Shown: positions 6,204 through 14,042 of the stretch, piece by piece
Position numbering within the stretch: position 1 is the stretch's first letter
How the letters are laid out: every line of letters begins with the position of its first letter
Source: Tissierellia bacterium
Lineage (GTDB): Bacteria; Bacillota; Clostridia; Tissierellales; Sedimentibacteraceae
Direction: 5' to 3'
Assembly: GCA_028700795.1 (NCBI GenBank)
Contig: JAQVRY010000027.1
Span: 1 to 17,130 of the forward strand
Length of the DNA stretch: 17,130 bases
The notes under the pieces: model-generated
Database searches by the model: none
What the model was told of the DNA's origin: nothing
The model's input: the letters and a program-made list of their open reading frames with translations, nothing else
Program-made: the position numbers and the translations under genes

Positions 6204-6317
6204 TTAACCTTGTTTCTGTTTGTGCCTTGGGTTTTCGCAAATCACCATAACTTTACCTTTTCGTCTGATAATCTTGCATTTTTCGCACAAAGGTTTTACT
6301 GATGGTCTTACTTTCAT
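6204..6317 (-). CDS. rpmJ: 50S ribosomal protein L36, zinc-binding form
   Basis: A 37-aa gene starts at the ATG at 6317 (MKVRPSVKPLCEKCKIIRRK...). It has the zinc ribbon Cys11, Cys14, Cys27, His32, followed by the short basic end RHKQKQG, so this is the C+ paralogue type. L36 is the smallest large-subunit protein and contacts 23S rRNA near the L7/L12 stalk base. AGGAGGTATTAC precedes the start. It lies 12 bp after infA, in the usual Firmicutes order infA-rpmJ-rpsM. Confidence 0.97.
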   Translation of the reverse strand: MKVRPSVKPLCEKCKIIRRKGKVMVICENPRHKQKQG

Positions 6318-6329
6318 TGTAATACCTCC

Positions 6330-6548
6330 TTACTTTTTCCTCCATGTTATTCTTCCTCTTGTTAAATCATATGGTGATAATTCACAAGCTACTGTGTCTC
6401 CTGGAAGAATCTTGATGTAGTGCATCCTCAGTTTTCCAGAAATATGCGCTAAAATCTGGTGTCCATTCTGAAGCTCAACTATAAACATTGCATTTGGAAG
6501 TGCTTCTAAGACTTTACCTTCGACTTCTATTACATCTTTCTTGGACAT
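6330..6548 (-). CDS. infA: Translation initiation factor IF-1
   Basis: This 72-aa single-domain OB-fold protein begins MSKKDVIEVEGKVLEALPNA and contains GHQILAHISGKLRMHYIKILPGD and YDLTRGRITWR, conserved throughout the family. It binds the 30S A site during initiation and works with IF-2 and IF-3. It starts three bases after the stop of the KOW-type protein gene, so translation is probably coupled. Confidence 0.98.
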   Translation of the reverse strand: MSKKDVIEVEGKVLEALPNAMFIVELQNGHQILAHISGKLRMHYIKILPGDTVACELSPYDLTRGRITWRKK

Positions 6549-6551
6549 TGA

Positions 6552-6845
6552 TCACTCAACCTCCATTTCTTTTAATGCATATGGCTCTAAAAGTTTTTTT
6601 ACATATGCATCGTTTAGATTTTTATTGCATTGTAATTTTTCTGCAAATTCTGTCAATACTGTATTATAAATCATTAAATGCTTCACTTTCTTTTTCTTAG
6701 GGTTATTTAGTTTTCTTAAATTACCATCACATACCAACACAAATTGCTCATCAACAACTTGACATATAAGAAATATTCTTTCCTTATCTCTGCCTGCTTT
6801 TGATTTAACTATTTGACCGATTTTCAAATCTGTTGTTAATTCCAT
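6552..6845 (-). CDS. KOW-domain RNA-binding protein (L14e-like)
   Basis: This 97-aa protein has N-terminal IGQIVKSKAGRDKERIFLICQVVDEQFVLVCDG, an SH3-like KOW fold of the L14e type. A basic segment NPKKKKVKHL and a helical tail follow. Small proteins like this sit between map and infA in many Clostridia and are usually annotated only as RNA-binding, with no defined role in the ribosome. The position suggests a translation-related role. It lies 10 bp after map and 3 bp before infA. Confidence 0.8.
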   Translation of the reverse strand: MELTTDLKIGQIVKSKAGRDKERIFLICQVVDEQFVLVCDGNLRKLNNPKKKKVKHLMIYNTVLTEFAEKLQCNKNLNDAYVKKLLEPYALKEMEVE

Positions 6846-6855
6846 TAGCTCACCT

Positions 6856-7602
6856 CTATATCACGGTTAGCAATTCCGGCTCCCCGTCTGTTATTGCAAC
6901 AGTATGCTCATAATGAGCAGATGGTTTACCGTCAACAGTGACCACTGTCCAGTTGTTTTCTAAAACCTTAACATTGTATACTCCTGCATTTATCATAGGC
7001 TCAATAGCAAGGACCATTCCTTCTTGCAGCCGCGGACCTTTGTTTGGTTTCCCGAAGTTAGGTACTTGCGGTGATTCATGCATTTTTTTCCCTACTCCGT
7101 GCCCAACATAATCTCTTACTACCGACAAACCCTGTGACTCTGCATAAGCTTGGATTGCGTGTGATATATCAGACAGGCGGTATGAAGCTTTTGCATATTT
7201 TATACCTTCATAAAAGCATTGTTTTGTTGCTTCAACTAAATGCTTCTTTTCTTCATCCACTTCACCGACTAAAAATGTCTTTGCACTGTCACCCACATAT
7301 CCTTCAAATGTTGCACCTATATCTACACTAATTATATCACCTTCCCTTAACTCCCTATCTGAAGGAAATCCATGTACTACTTCTTCATTAACGGAAGCAC
7401 ATATGGAAAAGGGAAATCCGTTATAACCTTTAAATGTAGGTATGGCGTTTTGAGATTTTAAGAAATCATCAACCAACCGGTCAAGCTCCTTGGTGGTAAC
7501 ACCGGGTTTAATATTCTTTCTCACCAATTCATGAGATTGTGCTACTAAACGTCCGGCCTTTTTCATTATTTCAATTTCTCTTCTTGTTTTGAGAATAATC
7601 AT
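6856..7602 (-). CDS. map: Methionine aminopeptidase, type I
   Basis: This 248-aa cytosolic metalloprotease removes the initiator methionine from nascent proteins. The five metal ligands of the family are all visible: Asp94, Asp105, His168, Glu201 and Glu232. His77 (VNEEVVHG) and His175 are the substrate-pocket histidines. No N-terminal zinc-finger or SH3-binding extension is present, so this is the short bacterial type. The ATG starts one base after the adk stop, with AAGGAAA inside adk as ribosome binding site, so the two genes are translationally coupled. Confidence 0.97.
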   Translation of the reverse strand: MIILKTRREIEIMKKAGRLVAQSHELVRKNIKPGVTTKELDRLVDDFLKSQNAIPTFKGYNGFPFSICASVNEEVVHGFPSDRELREGDIISVDIGATFEGYVGDSAKTFLVGEVDEEKKHLVEATKQCFYEGIKYAKASYRLSDISHAIQAYAESQGLSVVRDYVGHGVGKKMHESPQVPNFGKPNKGPRLQEGMVLAIEPMINAGVYNVKVLENNWTVVTVDGKPSAHYEHTVAITDGEPELLTVI

Positions 7603-7603
7603 A

Positions 7604-8248
7604 CTATTTCCTTAACTTAGCAACTATATCTTTGCTAACCTGGGTTATGGGTTTCTCACCGTCTACATTTACTATTATACCTTTTTTGGTGTAATAATCA
7701 ATAAGCGGCTCTGTTTGTTCCATATAAACATTAATTCTGTTTTCAACTGTTTCTTCAGTATCATCCTTGCGCTGCAGAAGTACTCCGCCGCAGTTGTCGC
7801 AAACCCCTTCTTTTGAAGGTTTGTTAAATGACATATGGTATGTCTGACCACAGTCTTTGCATACTCTTCTGCCCACAGCTCTTTCAACAAGAAGTTCTTT
7901 TCTGACCATTATATTTATTACATAGTCTAAGCTTTGCTCCATGCTTTTTAAAGCATCTTCTAAAGCATCTGCCTGATAGATAGTTCTTGGAAATCCATCC
8001 AATAGAAATCCGTTTCTACAATCATCCTGAAGCAATCTGTCTTTTACAAGTTCAACTGTCAAATCATCGGGAACCAATTTACCTTGGTCCATGTACTCCA
8101 CAGCTTTCTTGCCAAGAGCAGTTCCTTCTTTTATATTTTTTCTGAAAATATCTCCAGTGGATATATGCGGTATTGAAAATTCATTTACAATTGTTTCTGC
8201 TTGAGTTCCCTTACCGGCTCCCGGAGGTCCCAATAAAATTGCTCTCAT
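7604..8248 (-). CDS. adk: Adenylate kinase, zinc-LID form
   Basis: This 214-aa enzyme converts ATP plus AMP to two ADP. The P-loop GPPGAGKGT lies at 7-15, the AMP-binding segment STGDIFR at 30-36, and DGFPRT at 84-89. The LID domain has Cys130, Cys133, Cys150 and Cys153 (C-x2-C-x16-C-x2-C), the structural zinc site common in Gram-positive adenylate kinases and absent from the E. coli enzyme. The gene is 16 bp after secY and directly before map, the usual secY-adk-map trio. Confidence 0.98.
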   Translation of the reverse strand: MRAILLGPPGAGKGTQAETIVNEFSIPHISTGDIFRKNIKEGTALGKKAVEYMDQGKLVPDDLTVELVKDRLLQDDCRNGFLLDGFPRTIYQADALEDALKSMEQSLDYVINIMVRKELLVERAVGRRVCKDCGQTYHMSFNKPSKEGVCDNCGGVLLQRKDDTEETVENRINVYMEQTEPLIDYYTKKGIIVNVDGEKPITQVSKDIVAKLRK

Positions 8249-8264
8249 TTTCCTTACCTCTTTT

Positions 8265-9533
8265 CTACTTTAAAAATCCTTTGTAATGTCTCATTATCAT
8301 TTGGGCTTCTATTTGCTTCATAGTTTCAAGTGCAACACCTGATACTATCAAAAGTGATGTTCCTCCAAAATTGATATTCAAATTTGTAAATGAGAATACC
8401 AATGTAGGTATTGTTGCTATTATTGCAAGTGCAATTGCTCCTGCTATTGTAATTCTGTTTAATACTTTATTTAAATATTCTGCAGTCGGTTTTCCCGGTC
8501 TTATACCCGGTATAAATCCTCCGTTTTCCTTAAGGGTATTTGAGTATTCAAATGGATTGAATTGTACCGCTGTATAGAAATACGTAAAGAATATAATCAG
8601 CAATATGTTTAATATTGTATAAATATATACTCCAGGACTCTGCGCCACAGAGAAATATTTTTGAACTCCTGCTGCCATTGATGGAAAGAAGAATGCCAAT
8701 GTTTGAGGAATTGCCAAAAGTGTTGAAGCGAATATTACAGGCATAACTCCAGCCATTAATACTTTCATAGGAATATGTGTGCTTTGTCCGCCGTACATTT
8801 TTCTTCCCACTACTCTTTTTGCATACTGAACAGGTATTTTTCTTTCTCCCTGCTGAATAGCTATTACTCCAACTATTATGAAAAAAGCAAATATCAAAAA
8901 TATTAATATTTCTAATATATTTACTGCGCCTGCTTGGAACTGATAAATCATTGTTCCCCAATCACGTGGAAACTGTGATACTATACCAATCATAATGATT
9001 ATTGATATACCGTTTCCTATACCTTTTTCTGTTATCAGTTCGCCTAACCACATAAGGAATGCTGTTCCTGCTGTTAAGACTATAATCACTGTAACTATTG
9101 ATAAGAAGCTCTTTTCAATTATAGCTTGGTTAAAGAAACCTACGCTGTATGCAGTGGCTTGAATCAATGCTAAAACAATAGTTATATATCTGGTCCATTG
9201 ACCCATCTTTTTCTTTCCGTCTTCAGCTTTAAATACTTCTTCCAATTTTGGAATAGCAATTGTCAATAACTGAAGTATAATTGAAGATGTAATATATGGA
9301 TATATATTTAATGCAAATATTGTAAAGTCTTTAAATGCACCACCGCTCATCATGTTGAAGAAGTCTAAAAGGCCTCCTGCGGTTCCGGCAAACATGTTTT
9401 CAACAACTGCCCTGTCAATACCCGGAACAGGTATTACAGCACCTAATCTGTACACTACCAGCATTAATAACGTAAATGTAATTCTTTTTCTTAAATCAGG
9501 AATTTTCCAAGCATTTTTTAAAGTCTCAAACAA
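8265..9533 (-). CDS. secY: Protein translocase channel subunit SecY
   Basis: This 422-aa protein is the pore of the Sec translocon and works with SecE, SecG and SecA. It starts with the cytosolic helix MFETLKNAWKIPDLRKRI and has ten hydrophobic spans. The plug-region sequence FFNMMSGGAFKDFTIFALNIYPYI lies after the first span. The cytosolic loop has GERKIPVQYAKRVVGRKMYGGQ, and QFNPFEYSNTLKENGGFIPGIRPG lies before span eight. The initiator is TTG, immediately after the rplO stop (TAG-TTG). AGGTGA inside the end of rplO serves as ribosome binding site, which implies strict coupling. Confidence 0.97.
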   Translation of the reverse strand: MFETLKNAWKIPDLRKRITFTLLMLVVYRLGAVIPVPGIDRAVVENMFAGTAGGLLDFFNMMSGGAFKDFTIFALNIYPYITSSIILQLLTIAIPKLEEVFKAEDGKKKMGQWTRYITIVLALIQATAYSVGFFNQAIIEKSFLSIVTVIIVLTAGTAFLMWLGELITEKGIGNGISIIIMIGIVSQFPRDWGTMIYQFQAGAVNILEILIFLIFAFFIIVGVIAIQQGERKIPVQYAKRVVGRKMYGGQSTHIPMKVLMAGVMPVIFASTLLAIPQTLAFFFPSMAAGVQKYFSVAQSPGVYIYTILNILLIIFFTYFYTAVQFNPFEYSNTLKENGGFIPGIRPGKPTAEYLNKVLNRITIAGAIALAIIATIPTLVFSFTNLNINFGGTSLLIVSGVALETMKQIEAQMIMRHYKGFLK

Positions 9534-9974
9534 CTAAATCACCTCAGCTTTACCGCCGGCAGCTTCAATCTTTTCTACGGCTGACTTACTGAATTTATGA
9601 GCTTTCACTGTAAGCTTCTTTTCAAGTTCACCATTTCCAAGTATTTTAACGCCGTCTAGTTGTTTTTTTAATATGCCTTCTGATTTAAGAACTTCGGGAG
9701 TAATCTCAGCTCCATCTTCAAATTGATTTAAATCTTCTACATTTAATTCTGCATACTGAGTTCCGAAAATATTTGTAAATCCTCTCTTTGGAAGTCTCCT
9801 GTAAAGAGGCATGTTTCCACCTTCAAATCCCGGTCTTGTACCTCCGCCTGAACGAGAGCCTTGACCATTCATTCCTCTGCCGGCTGTTTTCCCTTGTCCT
9901 GAGGCTGTACCTCTTCCTAATCTCTTTCTCTTTTTTACACTGCCAGGATTAGGTTTTAACTCGTGAAGTTTCAT
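9534..9974 (-). CDS. rplO: 50S ribosomal protein L15
   Basis: This 146-aa late-assembly protein of the large subunit starts MKLHELKPNPGSVKKRKRLG. A glycine/arginine-rich N-terminal region, GRGTASGQGKTAGRGMNGQGSR, threads into 23S rRNA. The upstream open frame extends nine codons further, but AAGGAGGTGTTAAAT places the start at 9974. The C-terminal globular domain ends in AVEKIEAAGGKAEVI. The stop abuts the secY start. Confidence 0.97.
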   Translation of the reverse strand: MKLHELKPNPGSVKKRKRLGRGTASGQGKTAGRGMNGQGSRSGGGTRPGFEGGNMPLYRRLPKRGFTNIFGTQYAELNVEDLNQFEDGAEITPEVLKSEGILKKQLDGVKILGNGELEKKLTVKAHKFSKSAVEKIEAAGGKAEVI

Positions 9975-9993
9975 ATTTAACACCTCCTTGTAG

Positions 9994-10170
9994 TTATTCA
10001 ATAACCTCTACCATAAAGTCAACCTTTTTGATAATTCCTCTGATTTGAGGAGTATCTTCTTTTTCAACTACATGGCCTATCTTTTTCAAACCCAAAGCTT
10101 TCATGTTTTTTACCTGATTAGGGGTTCTTCCGATTATGCTTTTAATTTGTTTGATTTTAATCGTTGCCAT
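9994..10170 (-). CDS. rpmD: 50S ribosomal protein L30
   Basis: This 58-aa protein begins MATIKIKQIKSIIGRTPNQVKNMKALGLKKIGHVV and has full family length. Three codons upstream there is an in-frame GTG, but it lies inside the ribosome binding site AGAGGTGAG, so the ATG at 10170 is the real start. L30 lies on the large-subunit surface and is not universal in bacteria. The gene sits between rpsE and rplO as usual. Confidence 0.95.
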   Translation of the reverse strand: MATIKIKQIKSIIGRTPNQVKNMKALGLKKIGHVVEKEDTPQIRGIIKKVDFMVEVIE

Positions 10171-10182
10171 TATTCTCACCTC

Positions 10183-10692
10183 TTAACCTAAAATTTCTTC
10201 CACTGTTTTTCCTCTGACTTTTGCAACATCTTCAGAGTTCTTGAGGGATTTTAAGGCTTCCATTGTTGCATTAACAACATTTCTTGGATTATTCGATCCC
10301 AATGATTTCGTTCTGATATCTCTAATGCCTGCAAGTTCCATCACTGCACGAACCGGTCCTCCAGCTATTATTCCTGTACCTTCTTTAGCCGGTTTAATAA
10401 GAACTCTGCCTGCGCCATATCTGCCAATTATCTCATGTGGCACTGTAGTTTCTCTCAGTGGCACTTTAATCATATTCTTTTTAGCATCTTGGATTGCTTT
10501 TCTTATAGCATCAGGAATTTCAACAGCTTTTGACATTCCAATTCCAACATGACCATTTTCATCACCAACAACAACCAATACGCTGAAACGGAAGTTCCTA
10601 CCACCCTTTACAACCTTAGTAACACGGTTGATGCTGATAACTTTTTCTTTCACATCCAATTGGCTTGCATCTATACGTCCACGTTGCTCCAT
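10183..10692 (-). CDS. rpsE: 30S ribosomal protein S5
   Basis: This 169-aa protein takes part in decoding fidelity and mRNA entry-channel helicase activity. The double-stranded-RNA-binding-like N-terminal domain has ISINRVTKVVKGGRNFRFSVLVVVGD (about 20-45). The C-terminal GHHMP-like fold carries IIAGGPVRAVMELAGIRDI. The loop VVKGGRNFRF, where spectinomycin-resistance changes occur in other bacteria, looks normal. It lies 15 bp after rplR with an AAGGAGGTTAATC ribosome binding site. Confidence 0.97.
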   Translation of the reverse strand: MEQRGRIDASQLDVKEKVISINRVTKVVKGGRNFRFSVLVVVGDENGHVGIGMSKAVEIPDAIRKAIQDAKKNMIKVPLRETTVPHEIIGRYGAGRVLIKPAKEGTGIIAGGPVRAVMELAGIRDIRTKSLGSNNPRNVVNATMEALKSLKNSEDVAKVRGKTVEEILG

Positions 10693-10707
10693 GATTAACC
10701 TCCTTAT

Positions 10708-11076
10708 CTAAAATTCAAGTCCGCTTTCTCTCGCTCCATCAGCAAGAAACTTAATTCTACCATGATATAAATAACCGCCTCTGTCAAACACTACTGCATT
10801 TATATCTTTTTCTTTCGCTCTTTCTCCTACTGTTTTGCCGACTAGTTTTGCTGCTTCTGACTTAGTCAGCTCAGCTACCTTTGCGCTTAACTCTTTATCT
10901 TGAGTTGAAGCACTAACTAATGTTGTTCCGGTAGCATCATCAATTACTTGAGCGTATATGTGCTTAGAACTTTTAAATACATTCAATCTTGGTCTTTCAG
11001 GAGTACCTGTGATTTTATTTCTTATACTATTGTGTCTTTCAATTCTCTTTTGATTCTTATCAACTTTTTTAAGCAA
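10708..11076 (-). CDS. rplR: 50S ribosomal protein L18
   Basis: This 122-aa protein binds 5S rRNA with L5. Beginning at TTG (11076) it reads MLKKVDKNQKRIERHNSIRNKITGTPERPRL, which matches the usual L18 length and N-terminus. The open frame reaches back to a GTG at 11085, but that codon overlaps the only ribosome binding site (AAGGAG at 11085-11090), whereas TTG lies 8 nt from it. The C-terminal VVFDRGGYLYHGRIKFLADGARESGL block is the family signature. The TTG assignment rests on spacing. Confidence 0.93.
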   Translation of the reverse strand: MLKKVDKNQKRIERHNSIRNKITGTPERPRLNVFKSSKHIYAQVIDDATGTTLVSASTQDKELSAKVAELTKSEAAKLVGKTVGERAKEKDINAVVFDRGGYLYHGRIKFLADGARESGLEF

Positions 11077-11096
11077 TACACTCACTCCTTTCTTTA

Positions 11097-11636
11097 CTAA
11101 TTACCGGTCTTGCCGGCCTTACGTCTAACAACCTCATTGGAGTATTTAATGCCTTTGCCCTTGTAAGGTTCTGGCCTTCTCCAGTCTCTGATTATCGCCG
11201 CATAGTTTCCTACTTGTTGTTTATCTATACCTTTAACAATAATTTTGTTTGTACCCTCAACTACTGTTTCAATACCTTGTGGGTCTTCCATTTCTACAGG
11301 ATGGGAGAGACCTAAGTTTAAAATTAGCTTATTTCCTTGTTTTTGTGCTCTGTATCCAACACCAACAATTTCAAGAGTTTTTTGATATCCTTCTGTAACA
11401 CCTGTAACCATGTTGTTAATAAGCGTTCTTGTAAGTCCGTGAAGTGATCTGTATTCCTTTGCTTCAGATTCTCGTGAAACTGTTATTTCAGCTCCATCAA
11501 TTTCTATATTGATAATCTTCGGCAGCTGTTGTTCAAGTTGACCTTTCGGACCTTTAACAACGGCAAAGTTATTTTTATCTATATTAACTTCAACATTTAC
11601 AGGTATATTTACAGGTTTAATCCCTATTCTTGACAT
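11097..11636 (-). CDS. rplF: 50S ribosomal protein L6
   Basis: This 179-aa protein has two repeated alpha/beta domains. It starts MSRIGIKPVNIP and ends with the signature PEPYKGKGIKYSNEVVRRKAGKTGN, which lies near the sarcin-ricin loop and the stalk base. Length is standard. An AGGAGGTGCCGATA ribosome binding site precedes the ATG. It lies 24 bp after rpsH and 20 bp before rplR. Confidence 0.97.
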   Translation of the reverse strand: MSRIGIKPVNIPVNVEVNIDKNNFAVVKGPKGQLEQQLPKIINIEIDGAEITVSRESEAKEYRSLHGLTRTLINNMVTGVTEGYQKTLEIVGVGYRAQKQGNKLILNLGLSHPVEMEDPQGIETVVEGTNKIIVKGIDKQQVGNYAAIIRDWRRPEPYKGKGIKYSNEVVRRKAGKTGN

Positions 11637-11660
11637 ATCGGCACCTCCTATTCGTTATAA

Positions 11661-12059
11661 TTACCATACGTAGCAGATTACTTCTCCGCCAACTCCCTGT
11701 GTTCTTGCTCTTTTATCAGTTACGATTCCCTTTGATGTAGAAATAATAGCTATGCCTAAGCCGCCAAGAACTCTTGGTGTATCTTCTTTACCGACATAAA
11801 CCCTAAGTCCCGGTTTAGAAATCCTCTTAATGCCGGTTATTACTCTTTCTTTATTTTGTTGGTATTTGAGTTCAACTCTTATAATACCTTGTTTTCCGTC
11901 ATCTATAACATCAAAGCCTTTAATATATCCTTCTTCCAATAAGATATTAGCTATTTCCTTCTTAATCTTAGAAGCCGGTATATCAACAAATTCATGTTTT
12001 GCATGATTAGCATTTCTTATTCTTGTTAGCATATCTGCGATAGGATCTGTCATTACCAT
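11661..12059 (-). CDS. rpsH: 30S ribosomal protein S8
   Basis: This 132-aa primary 16S-rRNA-binding protein contains MTDPIADMLTRIRNANHAKHEFVDIPASKIK at its start and GIVTDKRARTQGVGGEVICYVW at its end. Two in-frame ATGs (12059 and 12053) compete. AAGGAGG is 8 nt from the first, so I use that one, although most S8 proteins begin at the second. S8 represses the spc operon in E. coli. I saw no obvious S8-site mimic in the rplE leader here. Confidence 0.96.
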   Translation of the reverse strand: MVMTDPIADMLTRIRNANHAKHEFVDIPASKIKKEIANILLEEGYIKGFDVIDDGKQGIIRVELKYQQNKERVITGIKRISKPGLRVYVGKEDTPRVLGGLGIAIISTSKGIVTDKRARTQGVGGEVICYVW

Positions 12060-12084
12060 GTAAGTAACCTCCTTCTTTAAAATT

Positions 12085-12270
12085 TTACCAACTGGCTTTT
12101 TTAACGCCAGGTATCTGACCTTTGTAAGCTAATTCTCTAAAGCATATACGGCATATACCATATTTTCTTAAATAAGCATGAGGTCTTCCGCAAATTTTGC
12201 ATCTAGTATATTCTCTTGTTGAGAACTTTTGTTTTCTCTGTTGTTTAACTTTTAGAGATGTTTTTGCCAT
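12085..12270 (-). CDS. rpsN: 30S ribosomal protein S14, zinc-binding form
   Basis: This 61-aa short S14 carries the zinc ribbon Cys24, Cys27, Cys40, Cys43 (C-x2-C-x12-C-x2-C) and the ending GQIPGVKKASW. This is the C+ type (also called RpsZ or RpsN type Z) usual in Gram-positives. The zinc-free paralogue of about 89-101 aa is made elsewhere in some species under zinc shortage. It lies 12 bp after rplE. A GGAGGGAACGGA ribosome binding site precedes the ATG. Confidence 0.97.
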   Translation of the reverse strand: MAKTSLKVKQQRKQKFSTREYTRCKICGRPHAYLRKYGICRICFRELAYKGQIPGVKKASW

Positions 12271-12282
12271 TCCGTTCCCTCC

Positions 12283-12822
12283 TTACTTTCTAAAAGGCAT
12301 ACCCATCAAGCTCAAAAGCTCGCGGGCTTCTTCATCAGTATTAGCCGTTGTTGTGATGATTATATCCATACCTCTTATTTTATCGATTTTATCATAATTT
12401 ATTTCAGGAAATATCAACTGTTCCTTTATTCCCAAAGCATAGTTTCCTCTGCCGTCAAAAGCTGTTTTCGATACGCCTCTGAAGTCTCTAACTCTTGGTA
12501 ATGCAATGTTTACAAGCTTATCGAAGAATTCATACATATGCTCTCCTCTCAAAGTAACCTTGCATCCTACCGACATTCCTTCTCTTAATTTAAAGTTAGA
12601 AATAGATTTTTTCGCTTTAGTTACAACAGGTTTTTGACCTGCAATCAATGTCATTTCTTCCACAGCGTTGTCTAGGAATTTTGAATTTTCCTTTGCTTCA
12701 CCAACGCCCATATTTAAAACTATTTTTTCCAACCTTGGTGTCTGCATAATGCTTTCATACTGAAATTTTTCCATCAGTGACGGCACTACTTTATCTTTAT
12801 ATGTCGCTTTTAATCTGGCCAT
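12283..12822 (-). CDS. rplE: 50S ribosomal protein L5
   Basis: This 179-aa protein binds 5S rRNA in the central protuberance and contacts the P-site tRNA. LKATYKDKVVPSLMEKFQY opens it, KIVLNMGVGEA is conserved, and it ends MDIIITTTANTDEEARELLSLMGMPFRK. Full length. It lies 22 bp after rplX with an AGGAGGGAGGTACAAGT ribosome binding site. Confidence 0.97.
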   Translation of the reverse strand: MARLKATYKDKVVPSLMEKFQYESIMQTPRLEKIVLNMGVGEAKENSKFLDNAVEEMTLIAGQKPVVTKAKKSISNFKLREGMSVGCKVTLRGEHMYEFFDKLVNIALPRVRDFRGVSKTAFDGRGNYALGIKEQLIFPEINYDKIDKIRGMDIIITTTANTDEEARELLSLMGMPFRK

Positions 12823-12844
12823 ACTTGTACCTCCCTCCTGAGTT

Positions 12845-13150
12845 TTATAAAACAGTACCGCACTTTTTACATGCTCGTTGTTTTTTGTCGTTAACTATTT
12901 TCGACTCAGTTCTCACGCCTGATTTACATTTATCGCAATACAGCATAACATTTGAAGAGTTGATTGAACCTTCTTTGGTAATAATTCCTGCCTGTTGCAT
13001 TTCTTTTGTTTGTTTTTGGTGTTTTGTCTGCATATTTACATTCTCAACTACAACTCTGTTCTTATTCGGCATATTTGAAAGAATTTTCCCAATCTTACCT
13101 TTGTCGCTGCCTGCTATAACTACTACTTTATCGCCTTTTTTTATGTGCAT
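12845..13150 (-). CDS. rplX: 50S ribosomal protein L24 with a zinc-ribbon-like tail
   Basis: This 101-aa assembly-initiator protein binds the 5' end of 23S rRNA. The KOW motif KKGDKVVVIAGSDKGKIGKI (4-23) is complete. The C-terminal part carries Cys72, Cys75, Cys94 and Cys97 (C-x2-C-x18-C-x2-C), a four-cysteine set compatible with zinc binding. E. coli L24 lacks this set; some other bacterial L24 proteins have it. It lies 16 bp after rplN with an AGGAGGTGTATAAAG leader. Confidence 0.95.
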   Translation of the reverse strand: MHIKKGDKVVVIAGSDKGKIGKILSNMPNKNRVVVENVNMQTKHQKQTKEMQQAGIITKEGSINSSNVMLYCDKCKSGVRTESKIVNDKKQRACKKCGTVL

Positions 13151-13166
13151 CTTTATACACCTCCTA

Positions 13167-13535
13167 TTAAAGTACTTCCGGTGCCAGTGAGATTATTTTC
13201 ATAAACTTTCCATCTCTTAATTCTCTTGTGATAGGTCCAAATATACGTGTCCCTACAGGAGTTCTATCATCTTTTATTATAACAGCAGCATTTTCATCAA
13301 ATTTAATATATGTTCCGTCTTTTCTTCTTACGCCGCTTTTAGTTCTTACAATAACTGCTTTAACCACATCACCCTTCTTAACAACTCCACCGGGTGTTGC
13401 GGATTTAACCGCACATACAATTATATCGCCAATATTTCCATATCTAACAACTGATCCGCCCAATACTGTAATTACAAGGACCTCTTTTGCTCCTGAATTA
13501 TCTGCGACCCTCAGCCTTGATTCTGTTTGTATCAT
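13167..13535 (-). CDS. rplN: 50S ribosomal protein L14
   Basis: This 122-aa protein starts MIQTESRLRVADNSGAKEVL, the canonical N-terminus, and ends ELRDGKFMKIISLAPEVL. The frame extends six codons upstream, but the ribosome binding site GGGAGGTATAAAC supports the ATG at 13535, giving exact family length. L14 lies at the subunit interface, at bridge B8, and is the docking site for the silencing factor RsfS in other bacteria. Confidence 0.97.
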   Translation of the reverse strand: MIQTESRLRVADNSGAKEVLVITVLGGSVVRYGNIGDIIVCAVKSATPGGVVKKGDVVKAVIVRTKSGVRRKDGTYIKFDENAAVIIKDDRTPVGTRIFGPITRELRDGKFMKIISLAPEVL

Positions 13536-13565
13536 GTTTATACCTCCCTTCAATTGTCCATAGGG

Positions 13566-13820
13566 TTATTTTGCCTTCTCTAATATTTCAACCAATCTCC
13601 AGCACTTTTCTTTTGACAATGGTCTGGTTTCCATTATTTTAACCGTATCACCTGTAGCACATTGGTTCTCTTCATCATGTGCTTTATACTTTTTGGTCAT
13701 TTTAATTCTTTTTTTATACAGAGGATGTTCGACAAGTCTTTCAGTAGCAACTACTATTGTCTTATCCATTTTATCACTAACAACCTTACCAATTCTTACC
13801 TTTCTGTTGCCTCTTTCCAA
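13566..13820 (-). CDS. rpsQ: 30S ribosomal protein S17
   Basis: This 84-aa OB-fold protein is a primary binder of the 5' domain of 16S rRNA. It contains RKVRIGKVVSDKMDKTIVVATERLVEHPLYKKR and KAHDEENQCATGDTVKIMETRPLSKEKCWR, the whole family core. The start codon is TTG: AAGGAGG lies 7 nt upstream, and the next ATG falls inside the core. It lies 18 bp after rpmC and 30 bp before rplN. Confidence 0.96.
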   Translation of the reverse strand: MERGNRKVRIGKVVSDKMDKTIVVATERLVEHPLYKKRIKMTKKYKAHDEENQCATGDTVKIMETRPLSKEKCWRLVEILEKAK

Positions 13821-13838
13821 GGTTAATCCTCCTTTCTG

Positions 13839-14042
13839 TTACTCCAAGTTAATATTTAACTCACGTTCACGAATTACAGTTTTAACTCGAGCAATATCTT
13901 TCTTGACTTTGTTTATTCTCATAGGGTTATCAAGCTCCCCTGTTGCAAGTTGAAATCTTAAATTGAAAAGTTCTGTCTTTAAATCTCCAACAGATTTATT
14001 CAACTCATCAACTGATTTATTCCTTAATTCCTTAGCTTTCAT
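13839..14042 (-). CDS. rpmC: 50S ribosomal protein L29
   Basis: This 67-aa two-helix protein lies by the polypeptide exit, where SRP and trigger factor dock. MKAKELRNKSVDELNKSVGDLKTELFNLRFQLATGELDNP is typical. The frame runs 25 codons further upstream within rplP, but the ATG at 14042 matches the family N-terminus. It therefore overlaps the end of rplP by 11 bp, the only overlapping pair in the ribosomal operon, which implies coupled translation. Confidence 0.96.
   Translation of the reverse strand: MKAKELRNKSVDELNKSVGDLKTELFNLRFQLATGELDNPMRINKVKKDIARVKTVIRERELNINLE

Noticed and set aside
8548..8961. A 137-codon minus-strand frame within secY
   Set aside because: It lies out of frame inside a well-conserved SecY coding region and reads as low-complexity serine/asparagine-rich sequence.
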